Shown: positions 44,219 through 53,265 of the stretch, in pieces
Numbering within the stretch: position 1 is the stretch's first letter
How the letters are laid out: every line of letters starts with the position of its first letter
NCBI RefSeq assembly: GCF_015674855.1
Contig: NZ_JADMLG010000003.1
Coordinates: 499,917-563,916 of the forward strand
Length of the DNA: 64,000 bases
Source: Nocardia bovistercoris
GTDB taxonomy: Bacteria > Actinomycetota > Actinomycetes > Mycobacteriales > Mycobacteriaceae
Direction of reading: 5' to 3'
Made by a program: the position numbers and the translations under genes
Notes under the pieces: model-generated
Database searches by the model: none
What the model was told of the DNA's origin: nothing
Seen by the model: the letters and a program-made list of their open reading frames with translations, nothing else

Positions 44219-44262
44219 CTACAAAGGATCTATCACGCACAGCGCAATGAAGGAGCGACGCA

Positions 44263-45420
44263 GTGACCACCCTTTCCGCCGAAGAGCAGTCCGTCGTCGA
44301 CACGGTCCGGGAGTGGGTGGACCGGGAGGTGCGACCGGTCGCCCGTGAACTGGAACATGCCAACGAGTACCCCGACAAGCTGATCGAACAGATGAAGCAC
44401 ATGGGGATCTTCGGTCTCGCCGTGCCCGAGCCCTACGGCGAGGCGCCGGTCTCCACGCCGTGCTACGTGGCGGTCACGGAGGAACTCGCCCGCGGCTGGA
44501 TGAGCCTCGCGGGCGCCATGGGTGGGCACACGGTGGTCTCGAAGTTGCTGGCGGCCTTCGGAACTCCGGAGCAGAAGCAACGCTACCTGCCCAGGATGGC
44601 CACCGGGGAAGTCCGCGCGACCATGGCGCTCACCGAACCCGGCGGCGGATCGGATCTACAGGCGATGACCACCACCGCGCGCCGCGACGGCGACGGCTAT
44701 GTGATCAACGGCGCCAAGACCTGGATCAGCAATGCCCGGCGTTCCCAGCTCGTCGCGCTGCTGTGCAAGACCGACCCGAAAGCCACGCCGCGACACCGCG
44801 GCATCAGCATTCTGCTGATCGAACCCGGCCCGGGGTTCACGGTCTCGCGCGATCTGCCCAAACTCGGCTACAAGGGTGTCGAAAGTTGCGAGTTGTCCTT
44901 CGAGAACTACCGCGCCCCCGCCGAGGCGGTCCTCGGCGGGGTGGAGGGACGGGGCTTCGCCCAGATGATGAAAGGTCTCGAGACGGGCCGGATCCAGGTC
45001 GCCTCGCGCGCGCTCGGCGTCGCAAGGGCCGCGTTCGACGACGCGTTCGAATACGCCAAGCAGCGCGAGAGTTTCGGCAAGCCGATCTGGCAACACCAGG
45101 CCATCGGCCACTATCTGGCCGATATGGCCACCAAGCTGACCGCCGCGCGCCTGCTCGTCCTCGATGCCGCGCGGCGATTCGACAACGGGCAGCGCTGCGA
45201 TATGGAGGCCGGGATGGCGAAGCTGTACGCCTCCGAGACGGCCATGGAGATCGCGTTGAGCGCCGTGCGAATCCACGGCGGCTACGGCTATTCCACCGAA
45301 TACGACGTGGAGCGGTATTTCCGGGACGCCCCGTTGATGATCGTGGGCGAAGGGACGAACGAGATCCAGCGCAACGTCATCATCGGGCAGCTGATCGAGC
45401 GCGGCGGTCTGGATCGCTGA
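44263..45420 (+). CDS. Acyl-CoA dehydrogenase
   Basis: 385 residues, full length. FAD- and substrate-binding motifs are ATMALTEPGGGSD and NGAKTWISNARRSQ; the C-terminal part has RIHGGYGYSTEYDVERYFRD and the catalytic glutamate in GEGTNEIQRNVI. It introduces a double bond next to the CoA thioester and passes electrons to electron-transfer flavoprotein. It stands first in the beta-oxidation part of the island, and its transcript ends at the hairpin at 45426. Confidence 0.93.
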   Translation: MTTLSAEEQSVVDTVREWVDREVRPVARELEHANEYPDKLIEQMKHMGIFGLAVPEPYGEAPVSTPCYVAVTEELARGWMSLAGAMGGHTVVSKLLAAFGTPEQKQRYLPRMATGEVRATMALTEPGGGSDLQAMTTTARRDGDGYVINGAKTWISNARRSQLVALLCKTDPKATPRHRGISILLIEPGPGFTVSRDLPKLGYKGVESCELSFENYRAPAEAVLGGVEGRGFAQMMKGLETGRIQVASRALGVARAAFDDAFEYAKQRESFGKPIWQHQAIGHYLADMATKLTAARLLVLDAARRFDNGQRCDMEAGMAKLYASETAMEIALSAVRIHGGYGYSTEYDVERYFRDAPLMIVGEGTNEIQRNVIIGQLIERGGLDR

Positions 45421-45425
45421 TCCGC

Positions 45426-45462
45426 GACGGGTGGCCCGCGGCGGACGCGCGGGTCACCCGTC
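45426..45462 (+). terminator. Hairpin after the acyl-CoA dehydrogenase
   Basis: Two 15-nt arms (45426-45440 and 45448-45462) pair fully apart from one G-T wobble, with a 7-nt loop. It separates the dehydrogenase from the TetR gene. Confidence 0.65.
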
Positions 45463-45488
45463 CCCGGTTCGAACCGTATTATTGATTC

Positions 45489-46223
45489 GTGCCTAAAAAA
45501 TCGACACCCGACGAGACCGCGGGGAACAACGGCGGCCCGAAGTCCGAGCGCACCCGCCAACGCGTCCTCGACGCCGCGGCTCGCGTGCTGAGCCGCAAGG
45601 GTTACGCGGGCACGCGGTTGGCCGATGTCGCCGACGAGGCCGAACTCCAAGCCCCCGCCATCTATTACTACTACTCCTCGCGCGAAGAACTCATCGAGGA
45701 GGTCATGTGGACCGGGCTGGCGCACATGGCCGATCACCTCGAGCAGACACTGGACGAGATACCGGCCGAGACGACCGCACTGGAACGTATCGAGTCGGCG
45801 GTCGAGGCCCACCTGCGCTTCGAGTTGTCGGTGTCGGACTACACCGCGGCCGCGATCCGCAACGCGGGCCAGATCCCCGAGCAGATCCGCGCCCGCTACG
45901 ACCAGGAAGCCACCCGCTATGGCGACATCTGGCGCAAACTGTTCCAGGATGCGCTGGAAGAGGGCTACCTCCGCCCCGAACTGGACGCGGGCGCCGCACG
46001 GATGCTGGTGCTCGGCGCGCTCAACTGGGCGGCGGAATGGTGGAACCCGCGCCGCGGTTCGCTGGAGAAGACCATCAGCACCGCGAAAACCATCGTCCGC
46101 CACGGACTCAGCCCCGACCCGGATCAGGTGCCGACGGTCCCCCCACGCTCCCGAACCCGCAGGACCGCGCGCGCGACGGCACGAAAACAGACCGGCGTCA
46201 CCACCGATACCCGATCGGCCTAA
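45489..46223 (+). CDS. TetR-family regulator, possibly from a leaderless mRNA
   Basis: 244 residues. The helix-turn-helix is VLSRKGYAGTRLADVADEAELQAPAIYYYYSSREELIEEVM, closely similar to that of the TetR at 56112, so the two are paralogues. There is no ribosome site before GTG 45489, but TATTAT at 45477-45482 would place transcription start at or beside the start codon. The C-terminal tail is basic and threonine-rich. It overlaps the convergent reductase gene by 4 nt. It likely binds the TTTAATCTA-type elements. Confidence 0.88.
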   Translation: MPKKSTPDETAGNNGGPKSERTRQRVLDAAARVLSRKGYAGTRLADVADEAELQAPAIYYYYSSREELIEEVMWTGLAHMADHLEQTLDEIPAETTALERIESAVEAHLRFELSVSDYTAAAIRNAGQIPEQIRARYDQEATRYGDIWRKLFQDALEEGYLRPELDAGAARMLVLGALNWAAEWWNPRRGSLEKTISTAKTIVRHGLSPDPDQVPTVPPRSRTRRTARATARKQTGVTTDTRSA

Positions 46224-47452
46224 CCGGTCCTGGCGGCGCGTCTGGTTTCCGCGAACGCCAACGCGTCCGCCCAGCCGGCTCGTCGCATGAGCAGGCCGCG
46301 GTACTTCATGATCACCGATTGCCCGTTGACCGTGAGCACCCCGGCGAGGCGGTCGCCTTCGCGATACAGCGCCACGCAGCGGCCGTCGCGGTCGAAGTCG
46401 CCGTCGACGACCGTCACCTCGTCGGCGGTGGGTACTCCGACGAACTGGATGCGGCTGTCGTACCAGTCGGACCAGAAGTACGGAACCGTCCGATAGGCTT
46501 GCGCCGCAGCGGGATTCAGAGCGTTGCGGGCAGCGATCGTGCCCTGCTCGGCCGCACTGGTCCAGTGCTCGAGCCGCATCGACCGGTCGAACAGGTCGTT
46601 GTGCCACCGCGCGACATCGCCCGCCGCGTACACACCATCGACGCCTGCCCACAGGGTCGAGTCACAGACGACGCCGTTGTCGATCGTGAGACCCGAACCT
46701 GTCAGCCACCCGGTGGCGGGGACGGCGCCGATGCCGACCACAACCAGGTCCGCGGGGATCGCGGAGCCGTCCGAGAGTCGCACCGCTTCGACCTTGCCCT
46801 GGCCGAGCAGTCCGGTCACCGTGACCCCGCAACGCAGGTCGGCGCCGTTCTTCTCGTGCAGCGACGCGCACCGGGGACCCATGAGCTCGCCGATCGCCCG
46901 CACGAGCGGGGTCGGCATGGATTCGAGCACCGTGACCTCCAGTCCGCGTTTGCGCGCTCCCGAAGCCACCTCCGACCCGATGAATCCCGCGCCGATCACC
47001 ACCGTGCGCGCCCCCGCGTCCAGCGCGGCGCGCACCGCGATCGCGTCGTCGAGAGTGCGCAGTGCGTGGACCCCGGCCAGTCCCGCCGAGCCGGGCAGTG
47101 AACGGGCGTCCGCGCCGGTCGCGATGACGAGCGCGTCGTAGCCGATCGCCCGCTCGCCGAGGTGTACCTGTTTGGCACCGGTGTCCAGTCCGGTCACCGC
47201 GGTACCGAGGGCGAGGTCGACACCCAATTCCTCGCGCAAAGTCCGCGCGGGACGGAATGTGGTCGACGCGGGCTGTTGTCCGGACTCGAGCGGATCGAGG
47301 TACGCCTTCGACAGCGGAGGCCGATCGTAGGGCAGGTGGGGTTCGGCGCCGATCATGGTGATCGAACCGGCGAAGCCTGTCTTCCGCGCGGCCTCGGCGG
47401 CCCGCAGCCCGGCCAAGCCCGCCCCGACCACCACCATGTCGTCGATCGTCAT
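46220..47452 (-). CDS. FAD-dependent ferredoxin reductase
   Basis: 410 residues of the oxygenase-coupled NAD(P)H:ferredoxin reductase family (BphA4/CamA-like). Two Rossmann motifs are present, VVGAGLAGLRAAEA for FAD and VVIGAGFIGSEVA for NAD(P)H, plus AAGDVA for the FAD. PYDRPPLSKAYL near residue 41 is a family landmark. It should reduce the 3Fe-4S ferredoxins used by the Rieske oxygenase (58105-60351) or by the P450s. It ends the long minus-strand gene run that begins at 55225. Confidence 0.92.
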   Translation of the reverse strand: MTIDDMVVVGAGLAGLRAAEAARKTGFAGSITMIGAEPHLPYDRPPLSKAYLDPLESGQQPASTTFRPARTLREELGVDLALGTAVTGLDTGAKQVHLGERAIGYDALVIATGADARSLPGSAGLAGVHALRTLDDAIAVRAALDAGARTVVIGAGFIGSEVASGARKRGLEVTVLESMPTPLVRAIGELMGPRCASLHEKNGADLRCGVTVTGLLGQGKVEAVRLSDGSAIPADLVVVGIGAVPATGWLTGSGLTIDNGVVCDSTLWAGVDGVYAAGDVARWHNDLFDRSMRLEHWTSAAEQGTIAARNALNPAAAQAYRTVPYFWSDWYDSRIQFVGVPTADEVTVVDGDFDRDGRCVALYREGDRLAGVLTVNGQSVIMKYRGLLMRRAGWADALAFAETRRAARTG

Positions 47453-47494
47453 CGCCTTCGCCTCTCTTCGCCGCTCACGAACTCGCCGTTGGCC

Positions 47495-48358
47495 TCAGCC
47501 CACCGGGTTGACGCCGGGGACCGCCGCGTCCATGTCCGTGATCCGACTCCAGTTGGCCGCGATCTCGTCTATGGACGGGGTTTCGGTGAAGGAGAAGCCC
47601 TTGGACTGGAAGTACTGCACGCGGTGCACCTGACCGCCGCCCGCGACCACGACCGTGCCGCTGTCGGAGCATTCCTCCGACATCAAGTAGCCGACCACCG
47701 GAGCCACGTGCGCCGCGGGCAGCTCGGCCAGCACCTCGGCGGTCGCGACGTCCTGGGTCATGCGCGTCGCGGCTATCGGCGCGACGGCGTTGGCCAGGAT
47801 GCCGTGCCGCGCACCCTCGATCGCGAGAGTGTTGACCAGGCCGACGAGTCCGGATTTGGCGGCGCCGTAGTTCGCCTGGCCGAAGTTGCCGTAGAGACCG
47901 CTGGTCGAGGTCGCCACGACGATCCGGCCGAAGCCCTGCTCGCGCAGGTGCGGCCACGCCTGCCTGGTGACGTGGAAGCCGCCCGCCAGGTGGACCCGCG
48001 TGACGAGATCCCACTCGGCTGCGTCCAGTTTGTGAAATGCCTTGTCCCGCAGGATTCCCGCGTTGTTGACCACACCGTGCACGGCGCCGAAGGCGGTGAG
48101 CGCCGTTTCGATGATCGCGGCCGCGCCCTCCTCCGTGGCCACGGTGTCGTAGTTGGCGACGGCCTGCCCGCCCGCTTCCCGGATCTCCTCGACCACGATG
48201 TCGGCCACCGCGCTGTCGCTTCCCGATCCGTCGCGGGCTCCGCCCAGATCGTTGACCACGACCTTGGCCCCGCCGCGTGCCAGCAGCAGCGCGTATTCAC
48301 GCCCGAGCCCGTTGCCCGCACCCGTGACGACGACGACGCGATCCTCGACTCCAGCCAT
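47495..48358 (-). CDS. MFE-2-like (3R)-hydroxyacyl-CoA dehydrogenase (SDR)
   Basis: 287 residues from ATG 48358, which has GGAGG 5 nt upstream; ATG 48370 is in frame but lies on the promoter element. It contains VTGAGNGLGREYALLLARGGAKVVVNDLGG, the form seen in 17-beta-HSD type 4 and Hsd4A-like enzymes, NNAG, and the active-site pair in NYGAAKSG. It should oxidise a 3-hydroxyacyl-CoA during beta-oxidation of bulky side chains. The TTTAATCTAATATAAA element lies just before the ribosome site. Confidence 0.88.
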   Translation of the reverse strand: MAGVEDRVVVVTGAGNGLGREYALLLARGGAKVVVNDLGGARDGSGSDSAVADIVVEEIREAGGQAVANYDTVATEEGAAAIIETALTAFGAVHGVVNNAGILRDKAFHKLDAAEWDLVTRVHLAGGFHVTRQAWPHLREQGFGRIVVATSTSGLYGNFGQANYGAAKSGLVGLVNTLAIEGARHGILANAVAPIAATRMTQDVATAEVLAELPAAHVAPVVGYLMSEECSDSGTVVVAGGGQVHRVQYFQSKGFSFTETPSIDEIAANWSRITDMDAAVPGVNPVG

Positions 48359-48372
48359 CTCGGCCTCCATTC

Positions 48373-48388
48373 TTTAATCTAATATAAA
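48373..48388 (-). promoter_or_regulatory. TTTAATCTAATATAAA promoter/operator element
   Basis: In gene orientation this reads TTTATATTAGATTAAAG. It lies 15 bp upstream of the SDR start. TATATT can act as -10. The 13-nt core AATCTAATATAAA recurs exactly at 61259-61271, again upstream of a minus-strand gene and in the same orientation. Confidence 0.6.
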
Positions 48389-48422
48389 AAAGAGTGCGCC
48401 TGAGGTCAACGCCGGTTCTCGC

Positions 48423-49616
48423 TCAACCGAGTTCGGCGCCGACGATCGACACGAAGGACACACAACTGCCCGGCCTGCCGCCGAGATTGTGGGTCAGCCC
48501 GATCCTCGGGTCGCGCAGCTGTCGCTGTCCGGCCTCGCCGCGGAACTGCAGCCAGCACTCGTACAGCATGCGCAGACCGCTCGCGCCGACCGGGTGTCCG
48601 AAGGACTTGAGCCCGCCGTCGGGATTCACCGGCAGTCCGCCGTCGAGGTCGAAGGCTCCGTCGAGGATCTCCTTCCATGCCGTACCGCGCTCGGCGAAGC
48701 CGAGATCCTCCATCAATACGAGCTCGGTCGGGGTGAAGCAGTCGTGGACCTCGGCCAGCGAGATGTCGCGGCGCGGGTCTTCGATGCCCGCCTGCGCATA
48801 GGCGTCGCGCGCGCTGTGCACCACCTCCGGGAACGTGGTGTAGTCGTAGCTCGGATCCGTCGCGCCGAGTGCGGGACCCGCGGCCAGCGACAGCCCTTTG
48901 ACGTACATCGGACGGTCTGTGTAGTGGTGGGCGTCCTCGGCACGCACGATCAGCGCCGCGGCCGCGCCGTCCGACACCCCCGAGCAGTCGAACACTCCGA
49001 GGCGGCCTGCGACCTTCGGCGCCGCCTCGATCTTCTCCTTGGATACCCCGGACCGGAACTGCGCCTTGGGATTACGCGCGCCGTTGGCGTGGTTCTTCCA
49101 TGCCACGTGGGTCATCGCCGCGCGCATCTCGCCCGGGTCGAGGCCGTATCTGCCGCTGTAGGCCGGATCGAGCAGGGAGAAGGCGGCGGGTGCGGTCAGG
49201 ATCGACTCGGCGGCCGTGCCGTCGCCGGGCGGGTCGGCGCGCAGCAAGCCGGAGTACCCGGAGTCCTTGAGCTTCTCGGCTCCGATCGCCATGACCCGGT
49301 CGTAGGCGCCGGACGCGACTGCGTAACAAGCGTTTCGGAACGCCTCAGACCCGGTCGCGCAGTAGTTCTCGACCCTGGTGACCGGCTTGTACGCGACCGC
49401 GAGCGCACGGCTCAGCGTCATCCCGGACTGTCCCGAGGCGAGCGTGCCGAACCAGTACGCGTCGATGTCGGCGCGGTCCAGCCCGCGCGCGCACGCGAAG
49501 GCTTCGGTCGCCGCGTCGATCACCATGTCGTCGACCGAGGAGTGCCAGTGCTCGCCGAATCGCGTGCATCCCATGCCGACGACGGCGACCCGATCACGAA
49601 TTCCGTTGCTGCTCAC
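48423..49616 (-). CDS. SCP-x-type thiolase
   Basis: 397 residues from GTG 49616, which overlaps the stop of the HMGS/DUF35 gene (GTGA). The nucleophile is the cysteine in VENYCATGSEAF and the base lies in KSFGHPVGASGLRM; the third, C-terminal part NLGGRPGSCVSFVSIVG is of the SCP-x/Ltp type rather than the CxGGGxG of degradative thiolases. Such enzymes cleave branched or ring-bearing 3-oxoacyl-CoA. The coupled DUF35-bearing partner suggests a two-protein complex. Confidence 0.88.
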   Translation of the reverse strand: MSSNGIRDRVAVVGMGCTRFGEHWHSSVDDMVIDAATEAFACARGLDRADIDAYWFGTLASGQSGMTLSRALAVAYKPVTRVENYCATGSEAFRNACYAVASGAYDRVMAIGAEKLKDSGYSGLLRADPPGDGTAAESILTAPAAFSLLDPAYSGRYGLDPGEMRAAMTHVAWKNHANGARNPKAQFRSGVSKEKIEAAPKVAGRLGVFDCSGVSDGAAAALIVRAEDAHHYTDRPMYVKGLSLAAGPALGATDPSYDYTTFPEVVHSARDAYAQAGIEDPRRDISLAEVHDCFTPTELVLMEDLGFAERGTAWKEILDGAFDLDGGLPVNPDGGLKSFGHPVGASGLRMLYECWLQFRGEAGQRQLRDPRIGLTHNLGGRPGSCVSFVSIVGAELG

Positions 49617-51043
49617 GCCGATACTCCCGCTTTCTCGACGGTCGCGGCGGATTCGACGTCGGGTGCGGGCCGCAACCTGGCTTTCCAGAAGTAGTTGTGC
49701 ACCCCGGCGGCGGTGTAGAGGCGCCGGAAGACGAGATCCGCGCGGACACCGATCGCCAGATCGTCGGGCCTGGCGTCGGCGACCTCGAGGGTGTACCGGC
49801 CGCCGCCGTCGAAATCGACCACCGCGTCGACCAGCGGCGGCGATGGGGAGAATGCGAGACGGTCCACGGTGTAGGTGGCAACGACACCGCTCGCGTCGGC
49901 CATCGGAATCGGCTCGGTCTCGTCGACCGACCCGCACTTCTTGCACACCCGCGCGGGCGGCAGCTGCACGAATCCGCAAGCCAGACAACGGCTTGCGGTG
50001 AACGTGAATTTCCAGTCCCTGGCCCGCGCGCTCGGCGGCGCCGCCGGGCGATCGGGTTCGGGGCGCCGCGGCGGCTCGCGATCGAGGTGACCGCGCCAGC
50101 TCAGGTAGGTGAAGTAGCCGATGTCGGCGCCTGCCGCGAGTTGGTCGCGCACCGGAATCGCCTGCCTGCGCTCGGCCAGCCGCGCGGTGGTGCGCAGGAG
50201 CAGGGCGTCGCATCCGTCGGCGACCGAGATCACCAGGATCGTCTCCCCCGGCGCCGCCTGATCGAGCACATCGGCGAGACCGACACCGAGGTCGGCGCAT
50301 CCGCTGTGTCCGATCGGCGAAATGTGGGTCCGCGCACCGGCGCCGAACTCGGCGGCGTTCTTCTGCACCGCCGGGTTCGGCGACACCACGAGTGCGTGGT
50401 CGACCCCGTCGAGGCCGGCCTCGGCCAGCACCTCGCGGACGCATTGCCCGGCAACGGGAAGGTACTCCTCGAGGCCGAAGCGCTCTTCCCACAGATCACC
50501 TGACGCCGAAGCGGGGTCGCGCCAGCGATCCAGGATCTCCAGGGAGCGCGACGCCTGCGCGAGGACGTCGGCGATCGCGGCATCGGCGTCGCCGAACAGG
50601 AACGCCGCGGCGCCGTCACCGCCGCCGCGCTCGTCGGCCGAACCGGGCCTGCCGCCGCGGACGTCGGCCAGCACGACCGAACCGCCGCATGCCGCGGCGG
50701 CCCGCCATGCGGCGACCGCCGATCGAGCGGCGCCGCCGACGTCGGCCGCGAAGACCGACGCGGGAAGTCCGAGCGCGGCGTGCACCGCGCAGGCGTTTGT
50801 CTTGTCGAGGTAGGCGGGCGAGGTCGTGGCGAAGTAGATGGCGGATGTGGCGTCCGCACCCGTCGCCCGCAGCGCGGCCCGGATCGCTTCGAATCCCATG
50901 GTCGTGCTGTCTTCGTCGAATCCGGCGACCACGCGCGCTCCTCGGCCCGGCCCACTGCCGAGCGCGGCCGATATCTCGGCCCGCGACAACCGGTGCCGGG
51001 GCAGATAGCTCGCATACCCGACCAGAGAAAAGGGAGTATCCAT
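49613..51043 (-). CDS. HMG-CoA-synthase-like domain fused to a DUF35 zinc-ribbon/OB-fold domain
   Basis: 476 residues. The first 330 have the thiolase-fold pattern of archaeal/bacterial HMG-CoA synthases (VGYASYLPRHRLSRAEI; AIYFATTSPAYLDKTNA; SVADGCDALLL), and the last 140 are DUF35 with zinc-ribbon cysteines CLACG and CKKC and an OB-fold. The positions where active synthases have Cys (here DVGGAARSA) and His (here VVSPNPAVQ) seem to be Ala and Ser, so the synthase domain may be catalytically dead and act as a scaffold. In archaea a thiolase, HMG-CoA synthase and DUF35 protein form one complex; here the last two are fused and coupled to the thiolase at 48423. Confidence 0.75.
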   Translation of the reverse strand: MDTPFSLVGYASYLPRHRLSRAEISAALGSGPGRGARVVAGFDEDSTTMGFEAIRAALRATGADATSAIYFATTSPAYLDKTNACAVHAALGLPASVFAADVGGAARSAVAAWRAAAACGGSVVLADVRGGRPGSADERGGGDGAAAFLFGDADAAIADVLAQASRSLEILDRWRDPASASGDLWEERFGLEEYLPVAGQCVREVLAEAGLDGVDHALVVSPNPAVQKNAAEFGAGARTHISPIGHSGCADLGVGLADVLDQAAPGETILVISVADGCDALLLRTTARLAERRQAIPVRDQLAAGADIGYFTYLSWRGHLDREPPRRPEPDRPAAPPSARARDWKFTFTASRCLACGFVQLPPARVCKKCGSVDETEPIPMADASGVVATYTVDRLAFSPSPPLVDAVVDFDGGGRYTLEVADARPDDLAIGVRADLVFRRLYTAAGVHNYFWKARLRPAPDVESAATVEKAGVSA

Positions 51044-51060
51044 CGTCGTCCTCGCGTTCC

Positions 51061-52266
51061 TCAGGCTGCTTCGATCAGTGCCGCCATGCCCTGGCCGCCC
51101 CCGATGCACATGGTCGCGAGGGCGAGTTTCCCTGCTCGTCTGCGCAATTCGTGCAGCGCGGTGACGAGGATGCGTACACCGGTGGCGCCGATCGGATGTC
51201 CGAGCGAGATCGCCGACCCGTTGACGTTGAGGCGGTCGGACACCTCGGCCTCGGTCAGCCCCCACCCCGCGAGCACACCGAGAACCTGACAGGCGAACGC
51301 TTCGTTCACCTCGATCAGGTCGAGGTCGTCGAAGCCGATTCCGGTGCGGGCGAACAATTTCGCCACGGCGGGAACCGGACCGAGGCCCATGGTCGCCGGA
51401 TCGCAGCCCGCAGCCGCCCAGCCGCGCAGGAACCCGATCGGTTCGAGGCCGAGTTCGTCGAGCCGGTCCTCGGCGACGACCAGACAGGCCGCCGCCGCGT
51501 CGTTCTGCTGGGACGAATTGCCCGCTGTCACCGTGCCGTCGGGCAGAATCGCCCGCAACCGCGCGAGGATTTCCGGAGTCGAGTCGGCCCTGATCCCCTC
51601 GTCGGCGTCGACGACCACCGGATCACCGCGCCGCCGCGGCGCCGGGACGGAAACGATCTCTTCGGCGAATCGGCCTTCCGACCGCGCCCGCGCGGCGCGC
51701 CGATGGCTGCGCACGGCGAAGGCGTCGGCCGCCTCGCGAGTGATCCCGTACCGGCGCGCCACGTTCTCGGCGGTCTCGATCATTCCGCTGATCGGCCCGA
51801 AGCGCCATTCCGGTTGCGACCGTTCCCGGCCGCGATCGAGTCGGTCGTACAGGGCCAGGTTGCCGGATCCGCTGCCCCAGCGCGCCGCGGTGGTGTAGTG
51901 CTCGATATTGCTCATGCTCTCGACGCCGCCCGCGACGACCACGTCCGCGGCGCCGGTCTGGACCATCATCGCCGCGGTGACCACGGCCTGCAGGCCGCCG
52001 CCACAGCGGCGGTCGGTCTGGAACCCCGGCACCTCGATCGGCAGGTCCGCGTGCAACGCGGCCCACCGGCCGATGCACGGAGCCTCGGAATTCGCGTAGG
52101 ACTGGGCGAAGGCGACATCATCGATCCGGGCCGGATCCAGCCCGGATCGCGCCACGACCGCGCGGATGACGGCGGCGGCCAGATCGTGGGCCCGCACCGA
52201 TCGCAGGGCACCGCCGAAGGCGCCGACCGGGGTACGAAGCGGCGCGACGAGCGCTGCTCTTCTCAT
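51061..52266 (-). CDS. Acetyl-CoA C-acyltransferase (thiolase)
   Basis: 401 residues. All catalytic parts of a degradative thiolase are present: nucleophile in DRRCGGGLQAV (near residue 89), NGSAISLGHPIGATG, and the second cysteine in TMCIGGGQG. It should cleave 3-oxoacyl-CoA with CoA. ATG 52266 is preceded by GGAGAGAG. It starts 17 nt before the HMGS/DUF35 gene, so the three genes form a unit. Confidence 0.93.
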   Translation of the reverse strand: MRRAALVAPLRTPVGAFGGALRSVRAHDLAAAVIRAVVARSGLDPARIDDVAFAQSYANSEAPCIGRWAALHADLPIEVPGFQTDRRCGGGLQAVVTAAMMVQTGAADVVVAGGVESMSNIEHYTTAARWGSGSGNLALYDRLDRGRERSQPEWRFGPISGMIETAENVARRYGITREAADAFAVRSHRRAARARSEGRFAEEIVSVPAPRRRGDPVVVDADEGIRADSTPEILARLRAILPDGTVTAGNSSQQNDAAAACLVVAEDRLDELGLEPIGFLRGWAAAGCDPATMGLGPVPAVAKLFARTGIGFDDLDLIEVNEAFACQVLGVLAGWGLTEAEVSDRLNVNGSAISLGHPIGATGVRILVTALHELRRRAGKLALATMCIGGGQGMAALIEAA

Positions 52267-52453
52267 ACGAAACTCTCTCTCCGCGTGGTGGTCTCGGCCG
52301 CCCGCGCCCCGTTGCCGATCTCGGCGCGGCGGCGCGGCGACTCGGTGGTCATGGCGAGTGGTTCGGCGCATGCCTGCCCCCACGCCACCAGGTTCCCCGG
52401 CCGTATCCACCGGGCCTGCTCGAGTTCACCCGCGTTATGAACCTCGCCCGGCA

Positions 52454-53263
52454 TCAGTGGCCCGTGAATTCCGGGGCGCGGCGTTCGAGCACGGCGGCCA
52501 GTCCTTCGCGCGCGTCCGCGGTGCCCGACAGCTCGGCAACGGTCCTTGCCTCGTGCGGCAGCTGCGTCTCGAGCCCCGCTCCGATCGAATTCCACAGCAG
52601 CCGCTTGGTGGCCGCGAGCGACTGCGGCGCGCCCGCGGCGAGCGAGCGCGCGAGGGTCTCGACTTCTTCCCGCAGTCGCTCGTCGGGCACGACGCGCGAC
52701 ACCAGACCGATCCGCAGCGCCTCGTCGGCCGTGATGGTCGGATTGGTCAGCAGGATCTCCATCGCCTTGCGGAACCCGACGAGTCGGGGCAGCGTGACGG
52801 TCACTCCGGCGTCGGGCGCCATACCGACCCGGACCGCTCCCGACATGAATTTCGCCGATTCCGTCGCGATCACCAGATCGGCGGCGCAGACGAGGCCGAA
52901 CCCGCCGCCGCCCGCCGCGAAGCCATGCACGGCGGCGAGGACCGGGGCACGCAGCTGCACCAGCGCGGAGACCGCGAGCTGAAGCCAGGCGGTGGCCTCC
53001 CGCAGGTAGTCGGGCAGTGCGGCGCCCTTGGCCGCGAAGGTGCGCACATCGCCACCGGCGCAGAAGTTCTTGCCCGCGCCGGACAGGGTGACCACGCGGA
53101 CCCGCGCGTCACCGTGGCAACGCAGGATGGCCGCGTGCATGGCCTGTAGCAGCGGTACGTCCATGCCGTTCGCGGCCTCGGGCCGGTTCAGGGTCAACGC
53201 GGCGACACCGCTGTCGTCGAGGTCGAGCAGCACGGGTCCTTCCGCGATCAGACTCTCGCCCAT
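52454..53263 (-). CDS. Enoyl-CoA hydratase/isomerase family protein
   Basis: 269 residues from ATG 53263 (AAGGAG 5 nt upstream). The two oxyanion-hole peptides are NFCAGGDVRTF (about 65) and AAGGGGFGLVCAADLV (about 108). The crotonase fold covers hydratases, isomerases, ring-opening hydrolases and others; the exact reaction cannot be told. It lies after a second hydratase-like gene with a 2-nt gap. Confidence 0.88.
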   Translation of the reverse strand: MGESLIAEGPVLLDLDDSGVAALTLNRPEAANGMDVPLLQAMHAAILRCHGDARVRVVTLSGAGKNFCAGGDVRTFAAKGAALPDYLREATAWLQLAVSALVQLRAPVLAAVHGFAAGGGGFGLVCAADLVIATESAKFMSGAVRVGMAPDAGVTVTLPRLVGFRKAMEILLTNPTITADEALRIGLVSRVVPDERLREEVETLARSLAAGAPQSLAATKRLLWNSIGAGLETQLPHEARTVAELSGTADAREGLAAVLERRAPEFTGH

Positions 53264-53265
53264 GA

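Noticed and set aside
49697..52440. Plus-strand open frames opposite the thiolase and HMGS/DUF35 genes
   Set aside because: No motif is present and the minus-strand genes overlap by GTGA, which fixes the true coding strand.
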